This document shows positions 1 to 8,747 of a stretch of 64,000 nucleotides of DNA, piece after piece; positions within the stretch are counted from its first letter, which is position 1; the number at the start of each line of letters is the position of its first letter. The notes under the pieces were generated by a model. That model had not been told where the DNA came from and searched no databases. It saw only the letters and a list, made by a program, of their open reading frames with translations. Where the stretch lies: NCBI RefSeq assembly GCF_000758705.1, contig NZ_CP009287.1, positions 1,612,001 to 1,676,000 on the forward strand. Direction: 5' to 3'. The DNA is from Paenibacillus graminis. GTDB lineage: Bacteria; Bacillota; Bacilli; Paenibacillales; Paenibacillaceae. The translations under genes and the position numbers were made by a program.

Positions 1-25
1 TTTAGGAAGGAAAGGAGCTTGAACC

Positions 26-598
26 ATGTCCATCGACCGCAAAGCATTAATACTGCAGGCGGCGACCAAATCCTTTGTACAGTTTGGCTATAAAGCCACG
101 ACTATGGATCAAGTGTCCAAGATCGCTAATGTAGGCAAAGGTACGATTTATACTTTTTTCAAAACCAAGGAAGAGCTGTTTGAAGAAATTCTGGACAAGG
201 CCTCCCAGGAGCTGACTTCGGTCATGAGCCGTTTGGCGTCCGAGGATCACACCTTTATTCAGAAGCTGTTCAATCTGCTCGACTCCATTCTGGAATTCCG
301 CTCCGATCATGAGCTGTTCGTCAAGCTGGCTCAGGAAGTGCGCGATATCGGTACGGTGCAGGCGCTTGAAGGAGTTAAACGGATGGAGGAATATGCGCTG
401 GATTTCCTGCGGCGGCAGATTGAGCAGGCGATGGAGCGCGGGGAAGTGAAGCCTTGTGATGCCAGTGTGGCAGCGTTTATGATTTTCCGGCTATACTTGG
501 CTTTGACCACGGAATGGAACAAGGGACATGAGCCCCTGGACAAAAACCGGATCAAAGAGCATATGATTTTGTTTATTTCAAATGGCATACTGGTCTAA
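26..598 (+). CDS. TetR/AcrR family transcriptional regulator
   Basis: A 190-residue repressor. The N-terminal helix-turn-helix of the TetR type spans about residues 8-55, with the family pattern TTMDQVSKIANVGKGTIYTFF; the remainder is an alpha-helical ligand and dimerisation domain with no family I can name. The ATG is preceded by AAGGAG at a normal distance. The next gene, on the same strand about 100 bases on, is a YhgE/Pip membrane protein. TetR-YhgE pairs are common in Firmicutes, so this protein probably controls that gene in response to a membrane-active compound; the ligand cannot be read from the sequence. The family is certain, the target is inferred. Confidence 0.9.
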   Translation: MSIDRKALILQAATKSFVQFGYKATTMDQVSKIANVGKGTIYTFFKTKEELFEEILDKASQELTSVMSRLASEDHTFIQKLFNLLDSILEFRSDHELFVKLAQEVRDIGTVQALEGVKRMEEYALDFLRRQIEQAMERGEVKPCDASVAAFMIFRLYLALTTEWNKGHEPLDKNRIKEHMILFISNGILV

Positions 599-612
599 AA
601 GCCAAGCCACAC

Positions 613-634
613 AGCCTGTAAGGGCTATTTTTTT
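613..634 (+). terminator. weak hairpin after the tetR gene
   Basis: AGCC and GGCT arms, about 4-5 bp of stem, are followed by ATTTTTTT. It could end or attenuate transcription between the regulator and the YhgE gene. The stem is short, so the call is tentative. Confidence 0.3.
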
Positions 635-700
635 CCAGCTGTTATGATTGATTATGAAAATTTTCACGAATTTACAAACAAGAGATAGAAGGTGCCGGCA

Positions 701-2794
701 ATGAAAGCTATTACTGTGTTTCTGAAGGATATGAAAATACTGTTGACCAAGCCCATGCTTGTGCTCACTTTACTGGGTGTTGCGGCGTTGCCGATGCTGT
801 ACAGCAGCTTTTTGGTGGATGCCTCCTGGGACCCTTACGGCAATACGGGCAAGCTGCCTGTTGCTGTTGTTAATCTGGATAAGGGAGCTGTCTATGAAGG
901 CAAATCCATGGAAGTGGGGAAGGACTTCGTGGATGAGCTGAAGGACAACGACGACTTCAAGTGGAATTTCGTGAATGCGGCCGAAGCCGAGGATGGCATG
1001 GCGCATAACCGTTATTATATGACCATTACGATTCCCGCCAACTTTTCCGCAAATGCGACAACACTGACTGAGGAGCATCCGGTGCAGGCTGAGATTGTGT
1101 TCGAGCCGAACAGTGACTATAACTTTGTCGCCGGGCAAATCGGCAACAGTGCGATGAGCAAGCTGAAGGCGAAGCTGTCCACCCAGATTACAGCAGCCTA
1201 TACCCGCAGCATGTTCGAGCAGGTTGACACGATCTCGGAAGGTCTTGGAGATGCAGGCGACGGTGCAACGGAGCTCAAGGCTGGAGCGGGCAAGCTGCAG
1301 GGCGGGCTGTCCACGCTGAAGACCAACCTGAATAAGCTGGCGAGCGGGACAACCGAGCTGCAAAGCGGTCTGAAGCTGCTGTATAATGGCGCGGGCAGCC
1401 TGAAGCAAGGCACAGGTACACTTACGCAGGGAACGACAGACTTGGCCAGCGGATTAAGCCAGCTGGTTCAGGCTGAGCGGCAGCTCCAGGCTGGTGCTGT
1501 GAAGTCGCAAAATGGCGCGGCACAGCTGAACGAAGGGCTGCTGGCCTCGAAGACGGGCAGCAGCCAGCTGAAGGAGGGACTGACCGCGTCGGAAGCGGCC
1601 AGCAGCCAGCTTGCCGCCGGTGCGGATCAGGTGGCCAAGGGGCTGGAGCAGATGATGGCGGCAACGCCCGGCCTGCAGGAGAATGAGCAGTTCCAGCAGC
1701 TGCTGGCTGCAAGCCGGCAGGTTGCCGCAGGCAGCCAGCAGCTGCACACCGGCCAGGAGCAGCTGCTGGCCGGCAGTACGAAGCTGGACGCAGGACAGCA
1801 GCAATTGGCTGCAGGCGCCAAGCAGCTAAGCGACGGCGGCTCCCAGCTGGCCACAGGGCTGCAGGCCTTCGGCCAGAAGCTGAATGAGGCCAGCGCGGGC
1901 GGAAGCAAGCTGGCTGCCGGGGCTGCGGCGCTGAACAAAGGCGCCGTTCAGCTGGGGCAAGGGCTGACCAAGCTTGCGGGAGGCGTAGACGGCCTCTCGG
2001 AAGGAGCGGTCAAGCTGAAGGATGGCGCAGGAGAGCTCAAGGACGGCGCGGGCAAGCTGGCCAGCGGAAGCGGTGAGCTTGCGGCGAAGCTGACCGACGC
2101 CGCAGCGGACACTTCCAGCGTGAAGTCCGGAGATGATACGGTGAACATGTTCGCCGAGCCGGTCAAGCTCACAGAGAAGACAGATCATAAGCTGGATCAC
2201 TATGGACTGGGAATCACGCCGTATTTCTTATCGCTTGCCCTGTTCGTGGGAGCGTTGGTGTTCAGTACTGTATTCTCTCTGCGCGATTCGAATGTGCCGG
2301 GCGCTTCGCCGATGGGAAGATTTCTGAGCCGGACACTTACATTCGTGATGGTCAGTATACTCCAATCAGTACTTGCCGATATTGTTTTGTTATATGGCCT
2401 GAAGCTGGAGGTTCAGAGTGCCCCGCTCTTCTTCCTGTTCACGCTTATCGTCAGCTTCTGCTTCACGATGATTGTTCAGGCACTGGTTACGTGGCTGGAT
2501 AATCCGGGACGCTTCCTGGCGATTGTATTGATGATCTTCCAGCTGACTTCCAGCGCCGGCACCTTCCCCCTGGAAATGCTGCCAGGCTGGATGCAGAAGG
2601 TGAATCCTTGGCTGCCAATGACGCACAGTATCGCCGGCTACAAGGCAATTATCGGCAGCGGAGACTACGCCTTGATGAGAGTGCAAATCGTCTACTTGCT
2701 GGTTTACGCTGTGATCTTCCTGGCGCTCACTTTCCTGTACTTTGCGCGCCAGAACAAGCGCACTGCAGCGGCTTCTAAAGAGCTTGCGGTCTAA
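701..2794 (+). CDS. YhgE/Pip domain membrane protein (ABC-2 permease-like)
   Basis: A 697-residue membrane protein of the YhgE/Pip family (related to phage infection protein Pip and ABC-2 type permeases). One membrane segment lies near residues 15-40, followed by an extracellular part whose middle (about residues 190-470) is a long run of heptad-like repeats of the form LxxGxxxLxxG, typical of the family. About five membrane segments follow in the last 190 residues. I chose the ATG at 701 because AAGG sits 8 bases upstream; the in-frame GTG at 692 overlaps that site. The adjacent TetR gene suggests an inducible export or envelope-protection role. Substrate unknown. Confidence 0.88.
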   Translation: MKAITVFLKDMKILLTKPMLVLTLLGVAALPMLYSSFLVDASWDPYGNTGKLPVAVVNLDKGAVYEGKSMEVGKDFVDELKDNDDFKWNFVNAAEAEDGMAHNRYYMTITIPANFSANATTLTEEHPVQAEIVFEPNSDYNFVAGQIGNSAMSKLKAKLSTQITAAYTRSMFEQVDTISEGLGDAGDGATELKAGAGKLQGGLSTLKTNLNKLASGTTELQSGLKLLYNGAGSLKQGTGTLTQGTTDLASGLSQLVQAERQLQAGAVKSQNGAAQLNEGLLASKTGSSQLKEGLTASEAASSQLAAGADQVAKGLEQMMAATPGLQENEQFQQLLAASRQVAAGSQQLHTGQEQLLAGSTKLDAGQQQLAAGAKQLSDGGSQLATGLQAFGQKLNEASAGGSKLAAGAAALNKGAVQLGQGLTKLAGGVDGLSEGAVKLKDGAGELKDGAGKLASGSGELAAKLTDAAADTSSVKSGDDTVNMFAEPVKLTEKTDHKLDHYGLGITPYFLSLALFVGALVFSTVFSLRDSNVPGASPMGRFLSRTLTFVMVSILQSVLADIVLLYGLKLEVQSAPLFFLFTLIVSFCFTMIVQALVTWLDNPGRFLAIVLMIFQLTSSAGTFPLEMLPGWMQKVNPWLPMTHSIAGYKAIIGSGDYALMRVQIVYLLVYAVIFLALTFLYFARQNKRTAAASKELAV

Positions 2795-2840
2795 GGCAAC
2801 CCTTGGTGAAGCAAGGATATGTGAAGGGTCAGCTTCGCTA

Positions 2841-3000
2841 GGCGGAGGCTGAGCGAAAGATCAGGCATACCGCAAGAGTCCCGCTCTTAAGGCGGAACTG
2901 AACGAAATGTCAGCTATATTACGAAAACTCCCGCCCCGAAGGGAAAGCGGAATAAAACTTCACACATAAGTATGGAAACTTCCGCCCCTGAGAGGGAGGC
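2841..3000. repeat. three degenerate tandem units of about 53 bp
   Basis: Units at 2841-2890, 2891-2946 and 2947-3000 each begin GCGGA and end near ACTCCCGCCCC or ACTTCCGCCCC, with a shared middle (TGAnCGAAA, TCAG, ATA). They lie in the 845-base gene-free stretch 2795-3639. Just after them (3003-3022) is a hairpin with CTGAAAA/TTTTCAG arms, and then GGGAGTTTTTT, which may act as the terminator of the YhgE gene. No coding potential is evident here. Confidence 0.6.
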
Positions 3001-3215
3001 CGCTGAAAAACTGGCTTTTCAGCAGCCCTCCTAAGGGGAACGGGAGTTTTTTGCCTTTTTATTCTTGTTGTTCAGGTAATTATGATTTTATTCTACTGCA
3101 GGTATGGCATGTAAAAGCTGGCCGCAAGGAGGGAGGGGAATGTCCGCGAGAGTTGCAGGGAGGTGAAGTGGAATTAGTTCACTTAAATCAGCGCAAAAGC
3201 TCTCTGCAGAGGGAA

Positions 3216-3352
3216 TGGTGGGAAAAAGTAAAGTTAATTTGAGCGAATTTCCCTGTGTTGCCGGGAATCAGCCGGATTAGTTGTCCATTTTCCATCTAAC
3301 ACCTCAGGAATAGGGGAATGCAGGAGATATAAGTTTACTTTTTCCACTTGGG
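3216..3352. repeat. intergenic repeat with GTGGGAAAAAGT ... ACTTTTTCCAC ends (family 2)
   Basis: The left end, GTGGGAAAAAGTAAAGTTAA, and the right end, TAAGTTTACTTTTTCCAC, are inverted copies, with an internal GATTAGTTGTCC-ATTTTCCATCTAA block. The same blocks recur at 26464-26650. This is a dispersed non-coding repeat; no transposase is present. Confidence 0.6.
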
Positions 3353-3384
3353 CTTGCTGCCGGGCACTCACAAACATAAATTCA

Positions 3385-3425
3385 AAACGGCTACCCTATC
3401 CAATAAAGGACGGCATAGCCGTTAG
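3385..3425. repeat. dispersed imperfect palindrome (family 1, partial copy)
   Basis: AAACGGCTACCC ... GGACGGCATAGCCGTT, a degenerate copy of the palindromic element also present at 24924-25018, 33861-33907, 41334-41432 and 58155-58207. Confidence 0.5.
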
Positions 3426-3518
3426 GTCCAGGGTAACCAAGTTCATGGATAGCTGGCTCCTATTTAACTAATTTCGGCATAGCTGTTACATGCAAAGCTG
3501 ACTCCTGCGTAGCAGCAC

Positions 3519-3645
3519 ATGCACAGCTGGTACATGCATAGCTGGTTTATGCATAGCTGGTTTATGCATAACCGATTCATGCTTAACTAGCCATGCTAAA
3601 CTACCTCATGCTTAACTGGTTCATCAAGCTGGCTCGTGCCTAGTC
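3519..3645. repeat. 15-bp tandem repeat, about eight units
   Basis: Consensus ATGCATAGCTGGTTT. Two consecutive units (3534-3548, 3549-3563) are identical; flanking units diverge (ATGCACAGCTGGTAC, ATGCATAACCGATTC, ATGCTTAACTGGTTC). Weaker copies extend left to about 3434. The array runs into the stop codon of the glycosyltransferase gene on the minus strand (3640-3642). Units on that strand contain in-frame stops, so the array is not a former coding extension. Confidence 0.75.
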
Positions 3646-4572
3646 CAGCATATACTCACGGTACTTGTTTTTGCGGGGGTTCAGTACGAAGAGTATGCCG
3701 CTGAGGTAGCCTGAAACGGCATTGAAGTTGCGCTTCAATGTCGATTTGCCGGTTAGATAGGTCAAGGTCCACAGCAGGGCTGCGTAATTTTTCACCGGGG
3801 CTTTACGCAGATTCAGCAGATAATAATGGTTGACGGCTGTGGCCCGCGCGACCCGGCCCGCCTTGTCGCGGGAGCTAGGAGACTCGTGGTGGGTAATCTT
3901 CATATCCGGATTGATCACGAGCTTGCCGTATTTGCTGGCCAGATGGCACATATAAATATCGTCAGCCACTGCATAGCTGGTCATCCAGGGATAAGGCTTC
4001 ATGTCCTTCAGCGCCGAAGCACGGAACGACATATTGCAGCCATGGAAAAAATCCGTTTCAAAGGTATCCTGTGTCTCTCCCCAGAGCAGCAGAGAGCCTG
4101 CAAGTGTGCTGGCCGACAATCGGCCTGGCGAAGCCGACATTTGGCAGGTCAGCATACCGAGCAGCTTGCCGGATCTGCTGCTGGACATGCCTTTGGCTAT
4201 GCCTCCGACCCCGACGATTGACTTGTCCGCCGCGTAGGTATCCAGCATCCGGCGGATGTACAGCGGATCGTCCAGTTCGGCATCGTCGTCGAAGCTGAGC
4301 AGAATGTCTCCATCGATCAGTCCCAGTGCCTCATACCGGGAGAGCCAGACACCGGGCTTGGTTTTGCGGTAATAACGCAGCTCCGCCTGAGGCATCCGGT
4401 TGAGGACTTTGCGGAAATACTCCAGTACCTGCTCCTCAATATCACCGTCGTCCACAATCAGCAGCTCAATCGAGACATCCTCAAGATCGGTCTGCCTGCC
4501 GATAGATTCAATGCACAGCGTAAGATCTTTGATCCGGTTGCGCGTGGGAATTACGATAGACACATCATGCAT
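3640..4572 (-). CDS. family 2 glycosyltransferase
   Basis: A 310-residue GT-A fold enzyme. The N-terminus carries DVSIVIPTRNR, typical of the nucleotide-sugar binding strand of GT2 enzymes, and the metal-binding acidic motif SFDDDAELDD lies near residues 92-101. A later GCNMSFRAS block and a TSYAVADDI acidic stretch fit the acceptor side and catalytic base region. It ends with a basic, possibly membrane-associated tail. The ATG follows AAGGAG by about 9 bases. It is divergent from another glycosyltransferase across a 291-base gap, so both may serve cell-surface glycan or exopolysaccharide synthesis. Donor and acceptor are unknown. Confidence 0.88.
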   Translation of the reverse strand: MHDVSIVIPTRNRIKDLTLCIESIGRQTDLEDVSIELLIVDDGDIEEQVLEYFRKVLNRMPQAELRYYRKTKPGVWLSRYEALGLIDGDILLSFDDDAELDDPLYIRRMLDTYAADKSIVGVGGIAKGMSSSRSGKLLGMLTCQMSASPGRLSASTLAGSLLLWGETQDTFETDFFHGCNMSFRASALKDMKPYPWMTSYAVADDIYMCHLASKYGKLVINPDMKITHHESPSSRDKAGRVARATAVNHYYLLNLRKAPVKNYAALLWTLTYLTGKSTLKRNFNAVSGYLSGILFVLNPRKNKYREYMLD

Positions 4573-4781
4573 GCCGCTGACTCCTTCCGGGACGCCCTCG
4601 TCGTCCGCTTTATCATAATAGAATAATATAATGCACCGGAATTTCTTGTTGCTCTAAGTTTACCCCCCTTCAGGTAGGACGTATATACCACTTTCGTTTA
4701 CTTTTTTTTATAGCATTTGCGATTATAATAAATAGGAAATTAGTTGCAGTTCATTTTGAGTAATACGAACTATTTGGACAA

Positions 4782-4859
4782 AGCTTAGCTATATGCTTCC
4801 GGTGCCAGTTTTGCGAAGCGGATTCAGGAAGCTTAGGCTATCAAACTTTAAGGAGGAGA
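4782..4859 (+). repeat. repeat-derived 5' untranslated element, copy 1
   Basis: About 78 bases ending in AAACTTTAAGGAGG, the ribosome binding site of the next gene. It aligns end to end with the bases before the alpha/beta hydrolase start (minus strand, 21717-21800): shared blocks are ATGCTTCCG, AGTTTTG, GAAG, GGCT and AAACTTT.AGGAGG. The two downstream genes are unrelated. Confidence 0.55.
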
Positions 4860-4863
4860 CGTT

Positions 4864-6150
4864 ATGCATGTCGGGATCTTTATGCATACTAATTACTTTG
4901 AAGATTTCTTCGTAAAAGGCCTGGGTCTCAGTGAAGAGGAATATGTAAGTTCGTATCATAACGATTTTTCTTTCGATTATGCGCGTCTTTTACATACCAA
5001 AGGCATCCGCACCACCATTTACAATTTCACCCGGGTGGGCGATGAGGTCCGCACTTATCAGCATGGCATTGTGGATTGCACCATTAAATTCATTCCTGTG
5101 GGCAGACTCTATAAATCGTATTGCCTGATCCCGCTCTCCCACCGGACACCCATCGGCAAATTTATCTCCCAATATATATCCACCATTCAAAAGGATCTGG
5201 CCGGAATTTTGCGCGAGGACGGGATCAGCCTGATTTATGCCCAGGAATATGCATCCGGACGTTTTGAACGTCTGGCTTCAACGGCCAAGGAGCTGAACAT
5301 TCCAATCATTGCCGCATATCACGGGGGCAGCATACATAAATGGATATTGCCCATTAAGAAGCATACGCTGCACAAAGCTTCCTTTTTGACAACGCTTAAC
5401 GAGGATGAGCAGAACAGCATGGTTAGCCATTTCCCGCATATCGCGGAACGGATCCGGCTGCTGCCCAACTTTGTGAATTCAGCGATTTTTTACAAGCGGG
5501 ACAGGGAGCAGGCGCTGGCGGCGCTTGGGCTGGACCCGGAGAACAGGTATTTGATCACGGTGGGCCGTTTATTTGAATATCAGAAGGGCCATTCCCTGCT
5601 GGTTCAAGCTGTGGAGCAGCTCAGGCATATTCCCGACCTGAAGGTACTGATCGCCGGCGGCGGGCCGGATGAGCAGAGCTTAAGGGCGCTGATTAAGGAA
5701 AAGAATCTGGAGGACCGCATTATTCTCCTCGGCACGATCCGCAACAAGGATATTCTGGCCAGCTACTACAGTATTTCCGAACTGTTCGTGCTGCCTTCAC
5801 GGTATGAAGGGCTGCCGCTGGTCATCCTGGAAGCCGGTGCCTGCGGGCTGCCGACGGTTGCCTTTAATGTGATGGGGGTACGCGGGCTGGTGCAGCATGG
5901 GGTCAGCGGTCTGCTCGCGGAAGGGCTGGACCCGTCCGCGCTGGCGGCATCACTGGATACCTTGCTCGGAAATCCGGAGCTGCGCACGGAGATGGGGGAA
6001 GCAGCCCTTCGGATCGTCCGTTCAGACTACTCGGAGGAGATTATCGGGGCGCGTCTGTATAATCTGCTGCAGGAAAGCTTAGGGGTTGACCCTTCGGCGG
6101 CCCCCTTTGGCGGCGACAGCCTGGCACCGGAGCTGGGCACTCCTGTGTAA
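4864..6150 (+). CDS. family 4 glycosyltransferase (GT-B)
   Basis: A 428-residue retaining GT-B glycosyltransferase. The C-terminal half holds the GT4 signature: LITVGRLFEYQKG (about residues 231-243), AGGGPDE (about 263) and the donor-binding EGLPLVILEAGACGLPTV (about 317-334) with its E-x7-E pair. The N-terminal half is variable and lacks a signal peptide, so the enzyme should act on the cytoplasmic face. The start is fixed by AAGGAGG 8 bases upstream. It is preceded by a repeat-like 5' leader and divergent from the GT2 gene. A role in surface polysaccharide or glycolipid synthesis is likely; the sugar is not predictable. Confidence 0.92.
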   Translation: MHVGIFMHTNYFEDFFVKGLGLSEEEYVSSYHNDFSFDYARLLHTKGIRTTIYNFTRVGDEVRTYQHGIVDCTIKFIPVGRLYKSYCLIPLSHRTPIGKFISQYISTIQKDLAGILREDGISLIYAQEYASGRFERLASTAKELNIPIIAAYHGGSIHKWILPIKKHTLHKASFLTTLNEDEQNSMVSHFPHIAERIRLLPNFVNSAIFYKRDREQALAALGLDPENRYLITVGRLFEYQKGHSLLVQAVEQLRHIPDLKVLIAGGGPDEQSLRALIKEKNLEDRIILLGTIRNKDILASYYSISELFVLPSRYEGLPLVILEAGACGLPTVAFNVMGVRGLVQHGVSGLLAEGLDPSALAASLDTLLGNPELRTEMGEAALRIVRSDYSEEIIGARLYNLLQESLGVDPSAAPFGGDSLAPELGTPV

Positions 6151-6252
6151 ACCGTTCGTGCAGATAGCCGAAAGATACTTGTAATTTTCGGTTTTTAACT
6201 ATACAATTGTAAGTAAGAAAAATTTAGTTACTAAGATTCAGGAGGAATCCCC

Positions 6253-6975
6253 ATGAGAATAGATGTATGGTCCGACAATGCCTGTCCATTTTGCTATATC
6301 GGCAAAAGACGGCTGGAGCACGCGCTGAGCCAGTTCGAAGGACAAAACAAAGTAGAAGTTGTCTTCCGCAGTTTCCAGCTCGATCCGAGTGCACCGGTGC
6401 AGGCCACCCAGGATGTGTATGACATGCTGGCTGCCAAATACGGTATGACCCGTGAGAAGGCGATAGCCACGAACGCCCAACTGGCAGAGCAGGCTAAAGG
6501 CGTTGGCCTGGAGTTCAACTTTGATGCCGTGCAGCATACGAATACTTTTGACAGCCACCGTCTGGCTCACTATGCTGCCGCCAAAGGCAAAGGTGCTGAG
6601 ATGTCCGAGCGGCTGCTGGGTGCTTATTTTACCGATGGACACAATCTGGCGGACCGCCAAGAGCTGGCTTCCCTGGCTGGCGAGGTTGGTCTGGATAAAG
6701 CAGAAGCTGCGGCGATGCTGGAAACAGATGCCTTTGCAGATGCGGTGAATGCCGATATTGCGGAAGGAGAGCGCTTGAATATTACAGGTGTACCGTTCTT
6801 CGTATTCAATAATAAGTATGCCGTATCGGGTGCTCAGCCGGGTCCGGTCTTCTCCGAGGTGCTGGATACCGTCTGGGCTGAAGAGAAGAATGCACCTGAG
6901 CTTCAGGTGATTGGACAACCTCAGTCCAAAGCTCCGGATGCCGAAGGCTGCGATGACGGCTCCTGCAGCATCTGA
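6253..6975 (+). CDS. DsbA family oxidoreductase, FrnE-like
   Basis: A 240-residue cytoplasmic thioredoxin-fold protein of the FrnE/2-hydroxychromene-2-carboxylate isomerase-like DsbA subgroup. The active-site CPFC is at residues 11-14, followed by YIGKRRLE as in the family. The cis-proline loop is NITGVPFFVFNN near residue 175. A second cysteine pair occurs in the tail (EGCDDGSCSI), a feature of FrnE proteins implicated in redox protection. No signal peptide. A strong AGGAGG precedes the start and a rho-independent terminator follows, so it is probably transcribed alone. Role: thiol-disulfide exchange; partner unknown. Confidence 0.9.
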   Translation: MRIDVWSDNACPFCYIGKRRLEHALSQFEGQNKVEVVFRSFQLDPSAPVQATQDVYDMLAAKYGMTREKAIATNAQLAEQAKGVGLEFNFDAVQHTNTFDSHRLAHYAAAKGKGAEMSERLLGAYFTDGHNLADRQELASLAGEVGLDKAEAAAMLETDAFADAVNADIAEGERLNITGVPFFVFNNKYAVSGAQPGPVFSEVLDTVWAEEKNAPELQVIGQPQSKAPDAEGCDDGSCSI

Positions 6976-7046
6976 TGGGCAGAAGCCCGGCCTGGAGAGT
7001 CTGCCGGGCCCATGGCTGATGGCGCAGCCTGAATGCAGCTCACTAA

Positions 7047-7076
7047 AGCCCCCTGCCGGAAGGCAGGGGGCTTTTT
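7047..7076 (+). terminator. rho-independent terminator of the DsbA-like gene
   Basis: AGCCCCCTGCC and GGCAGGGGGCT arms with a short loop, followed by TTTTT. It also lies just past the 3' end of the convergent oleate hydratase gene. Confidence 0.9.
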
Positions 7077-7089
7077 CAAATGCCAAAGG

Positions 7090-8670
7090 TTATCTGAAAG
7101 AAGTCACAAAGCTTGAGAACAACGTCCGTACATCATATTGATACTGCTTGATGGGTTCCACAGGGCGGTTTACACCCATCAGCGTGTACACGGCAATTCT
7201 GGCTGCACGGACGGAATATTCCTCGGTGAACACGACATCATCCGGGATTTCGCAGAATTGACTGATAAAAGCCAGGTTGGTGGAGCCTTCGGGAACCACC
7301 TTCGGCCGGTCGCTGTTCAGTCTCGGCATGAACTGGGCGGTAATGTAAGGCATCATGCAAGGGATACAGTTGGCGGTAGCCATGATCTCTTCCTTATGCG
7401 CTTCGAAATGAAGGTGGCCGATCAGCTCCTGCATAATTTCTTCCCCGGTACAGTCGCACATTCTTTTCTTCACGAAATCGCCGACCTTGTCGGGATACAG
7501 CCCATAACCCCAGAAGACCTTGACATGCTCCGGCTGATTGCGGAAATGCGGCTGGAAGGCCAGCACCACAGACATGAACCAGCTGGAATCCTTGAAGGTT
7601 ACAAGCGCGCCTGTACCGGCCCGGTTGCGCGTGAATTTTTCCATAAGATCAAAGAATGCCGAGTCCTGGAAGGTTACGGTGAAGGATTCCCACTTCGAGC
7701 CGTCCACATGGTCATCAAAAGAGGAAGGATTGCCCAGACCCGGTTTTTTGGCGGCAATATTCTCCCACAGCTTCCAGGAGCTGCCCTTGCCGTTCAGGCG
7801 CGGAGCGGTTGTCATCGAACCGAGGCTGGAGCCTTCGGTCATGGAGCCGTTCGTAACGATCACGCGGTCCCCTTCCGCAATCTCAATGACATCGGGAACG
7901 CCCTGCCGCAGCACATGCATCTTCGTAACTGTAATGCCGTCGCCGTCTTTGAAATCCAGGTCGGTGACGGTGCATTTCAGAGTGAAATCTACGCCGAAAG
8001 GCTCCAGATATTTGTGCAGCGGCAGAATAATCGAATCATATTGGTTATAGGGGGTACGGGTAACCCCCTCAAGCGTTTGAATGCGCGGAAATTCATGTAT
8101 AAAGCGGAGCATGTATCTTTTGAATTCAACCGCACTGTGCCAAGGCTGGAAGGCAAACGTCGTTGCCCACATGTACCAGAAATTCGTCTGGAAAAAGTGA
8201 GGAGCGAACCAGTCATTGATCCGCGCTTTGCCCATTTTGTCTTCAGGAGTGATAATCAGCTTGCCCATGGCCAGACGGTCTGCCATATCGAAGCCCATCG
8301 ACAGCACGTCTTCGACTTCACCGTTTTTGTTGATCAGGCGGGCATTGGCATGTGTGGGATTGGCATCATCAAAGGCTGTAATCTCCTCACGCACCGATTG
8401 CCCCGGATGGTCGATTGAAGGAATGGTGCTCAGCAGCTCCCAAAGGTTCTCGTAAGCTTCATCGTTCAGCATCCGGCCGCCCCGGATGACATAACCTTGT
8501 TCACCGCTGCCCGCGCCGTCATTGCTGCCGCCGAGGATCTTCATTTCTTCAATAATGTGAATGTTCTGTCCGGGAAAGTCACAGTCTCTGACGAGATAGG
8601 CTGCACCTGCAAGGGATGCAATACCGCCGCCGACAAAATAAACCTGGCTGTTACCGTACTCTTTTTTCAC
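7090..8670 (-). CDS. ohyA: oleate hydratase (MCRA family)
   Basis: A 526-residue FAD-dependent hydratase that adds water to the cis-9 double bond of oleic acid and related fatty acids. The FAD-binding GGGIASLAGAAYL is at residues 14-26. The catalytic-loop motif reads RGGRMLNDE (residues 63-71) in place of the more widespread RGGREM, which from recall is typical of the shorter Rhodococcus-type subfamily in which a later glutamate takes the catalytic role. Start is GTG with GGAGG 9 bases upstream. The TetR regulator immediately upstream on the same strand is the likely controller. Such enzymes detoxify unsaturated fatty acids. Confidence 0.93.
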   Translation of the reverse strand: MKKEYGNSQVYFVGGGIASLAGAAYLVRDCDFPGQNIHIIEEMKILGGSNDGAGSGEQGYVIRGGRMLNDEAYENLWELLSTIPSIDHPGQSVREEITAFDDANPTHANARLINKNGEVEDVLSMGFDMADRLAMGKLIITPEDKMGKARINDWFAPHFFQTNFWYMWATTFAFQPWHSAVEFKRYMLRFIHEFPRIQTLEGVTRTPYNQYDSIILPLHKYLEPFGVDFTLKCTVTDLDFKDGDGITVTKMHVLRQGVPDVIEIAEGDRVIVTNGSMTEGSSLGSMTTAPRLNGKGSSWKLWENIAAKKPGLGNPSSFDDHVDGSKWESFTVTFQDSAFFDLMEKFTRNRAGTGALVTFKDSSWFMSVVLAFQPHFRNQPEHVKVFWGYGLYPDKVGDFVKKRMCDCTGEEIMQELIGHLHFEAHKEEIMATANCIPCMMPYITAQFMPRLNSDRPKVVPEGSTNLAFISQFCEIPDDVVFTEEYSVRAARIAVYTLMGVNRPVEPIKQYQYDVRTLFSSFVTSFR

Positions 8671-8747
8671 TGCGTGTCGCCTCCATAGGGTTGCTGTTTG
8701 ATGTTGCTGTCCCTAATGTAAACCAAGGCTGGCGCACAGGGTATGGC

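Noticed and set aside
3051..3242. 63-codon open frame in the repeat-rich gap
   Set aside because: No ribosome binding site and it overlaps the start of a repeat element.
3519..3645. CRISPR-like array
   Set aside because: Units are 15 bp, contiguous and degenerate, with no spacers and no cas genes.
7138..8418. Open frame of 426 codons on the plus strand opposite oleate hydratase
   Set aside because: It is fully antisense to a clear gene, has no ribosome binding site and its translation shows no domain.
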